This document shows positions 26,582-27,112 of a stretch of 27,112 bases of DNA, piece by piece. Each line of letters opens with the position of its first letter. Positions within the stretch are counted from its first letter, which is position 1. Source of the stretch: a virus; the IMG/VR virus record IMGVR_UViG_3300035703_000370, positions 1 through 27,112 of that record. One strand, written 5' to 3'. The notes under the pieces were generated by a model. It searched no databases, was not told where the DNA came from, and was given only the letters and a program-made list of their open reading frames with translations. Position numbers and translations under genes: made by a program.

Positions 26582-27112
26582 ATGTCAGTCATTCAAGCAT
26601 CCAACAAGCCCGCCCCCGTCAAGGCCCCCGCGTTCGATGAGCAGGCCAAGTCCATCCTCCGCGCCACTAAGGCGTTCGATCTGGCCGGATCCAAGTGGTC
26701 CGCCACTATCGCCCAGTCCATGCAAATGTACGTGGACCTGTGCATGACGACGATTGGCCGAGATGAGGCCGCATGCAAGGCCGCACAGCGCGCCATCCGG
26801 GAATCTCAAGTAGTGGTCGACGCAGTCGCGGCGGGCGTGGTCGAGGCCAAAACCTTCACCGAGTATGCGCAGGGTGCCGCGCGGGCCATGTTCCACGGCG
26901 TGCCGTGGACCCCCACTCTCAAGAATGATCCCGAAAAGGGTTTGCCCTGGGGCAAAGCCGGTAAGGGTGGCGCCGCCACTGCCAAGGCGGGCGCCGTGAC
27001 GTCGACGTCACGCGAGGAGTTGGACAAAACCATCAGCAAAGCGATCGCCCAGGCGCGCATGCTCGGGTTGGCAGAGTTCGCAGCGTCCCTGGTGGACGTG
27101 GCCCTGGAATCC
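26582..27112 (+). CDS. Unrecognised early-type phage protein (3' end cut by window edge)
   Basis: 177 codons are visible without a stop. The ATG at 26582 has AAAGGA seven bases upstream and a consensus promoter about 60 bases upstream. The protein starts MSVIQASNKPAPVKAPAFDEQ, then an Ala-rich helical stretch (about 18-100: AKSILRATKAFDLAGSKWSATIAQSM, then GRDEAACKAAQRAIRESQVVVDAV), then YAQGAARAMFHGVPWTP, a Gly/Ala/Lys linker (KAGKGGAATAKAGAVTSTS) and a further helix (REELDKTISKAIAQARMLGLAEFA). No DNA-binding, nuclease or membrane motif is recognised. It is the only gene on this strand and points away from the late operon, so it probably opens the early or replication module. GC-rich third positions and good codon sense support it. 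Confidence 0.8.
   Translation, partial: MSVIQASNKPAPVKAPAFDEQAKSILRATKAFDLAGSKWSATIAQSMQMYVDLCMTTIGRDEAACKAAQRAIRESQVVVDAVAAGVVEAKTFTEYAQGAARAMFHGVPWTPTLKNDPEKGLPWGKAGKGGAATAKAGAVTSTSREELDKTISKAIAQARMLGLAEFAASLVDVALES

Noticed and set aside
1-27112. tRNA genes, integrase or attachment sites
   Set aside because: No cloverleaf-forming stretch with the conserved T-loop was noticed and no recombinase motif in any credible frame; reading by eye cannot exclude a degenerate tRNA.

Overview
The window looks like about 27 kb of a tailed-phage genome, most likely a podovirus infecting a high-GC proteobacterium. Reasons: a terminase-portal-scaffold-capsid series, no tape-measure, sheath or baseplate-hub gene, an SU10-type adaptor, proteobacterial-type spanins, Shine-Dalgarno (SD) sites of the AAGGAG type, and one LexA-type box. 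The host class is an inference. No integrase, repressor, tRNA, CRISPR array or rRNA was seen. Both ends are cut inside genes.

Layout: one long minus-strand operon runs from about 26.2 kb down to 1, with genes abutting or overlapping by 1-16 bases. In transcription order it holds: small and large terminase, portal, a small conserved protein, a GroES-like co-chaperonin, scaffold, two head-associated proteins and the major capsid protein (26.2-18.2 kb), followed by a strong UUCG-loop terminator. A GIY-YIG homing endonuclease sits just past that terminator. Next come beta-rich virion proteins and a coiled-coil protein (17.2-13.5 kb), including one with seven degenerate SE-x-VP-x-Q repeats. A tightly packed cluster of very small genes follows (14.3-10.5 kb) together with connector/adaptor genes, then an HNH endonuclease. 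The host-contact module (9.3-4.3 kb) has a conserved structural protein, a tail fibre, an FG-GAP propeller protein, a BNR/Asp-box propeller protein and a protein with a PEPT-repeat tail. The lysis cassette (3.7-2.6 kb) has a holin, a SAR endolysin and a nested Rz/Rz1 pair. Last come a large structural protein, a C1q/TNF-like virion protein and a gene cut by the left edge.

From 26.2 to 26.6 kb lies a 353-base divergent control region. It carries a consensus sigma70 promoter on the plus strand driving the only plus-strand gene (cut by the right edge, unrecognised, probably from the early module). It also carries a LexA-type box and very G-rich plus-strand tracts, one of which meets the strictest G-quadruplex pattern, directly upstream of the packaging operon.

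The most notable items are: the FG-GAP propeller apparently inserted inside another beta domain; the control region that combines a LexA-like box with a G4 tract; a family of small proteins sharing one Gly/Cys/Lys C-terminal tag; the SE-x-VP-x-Q repeats; and three small minus-strand genes overlapping in different frames at 12.6-13.0 kb.
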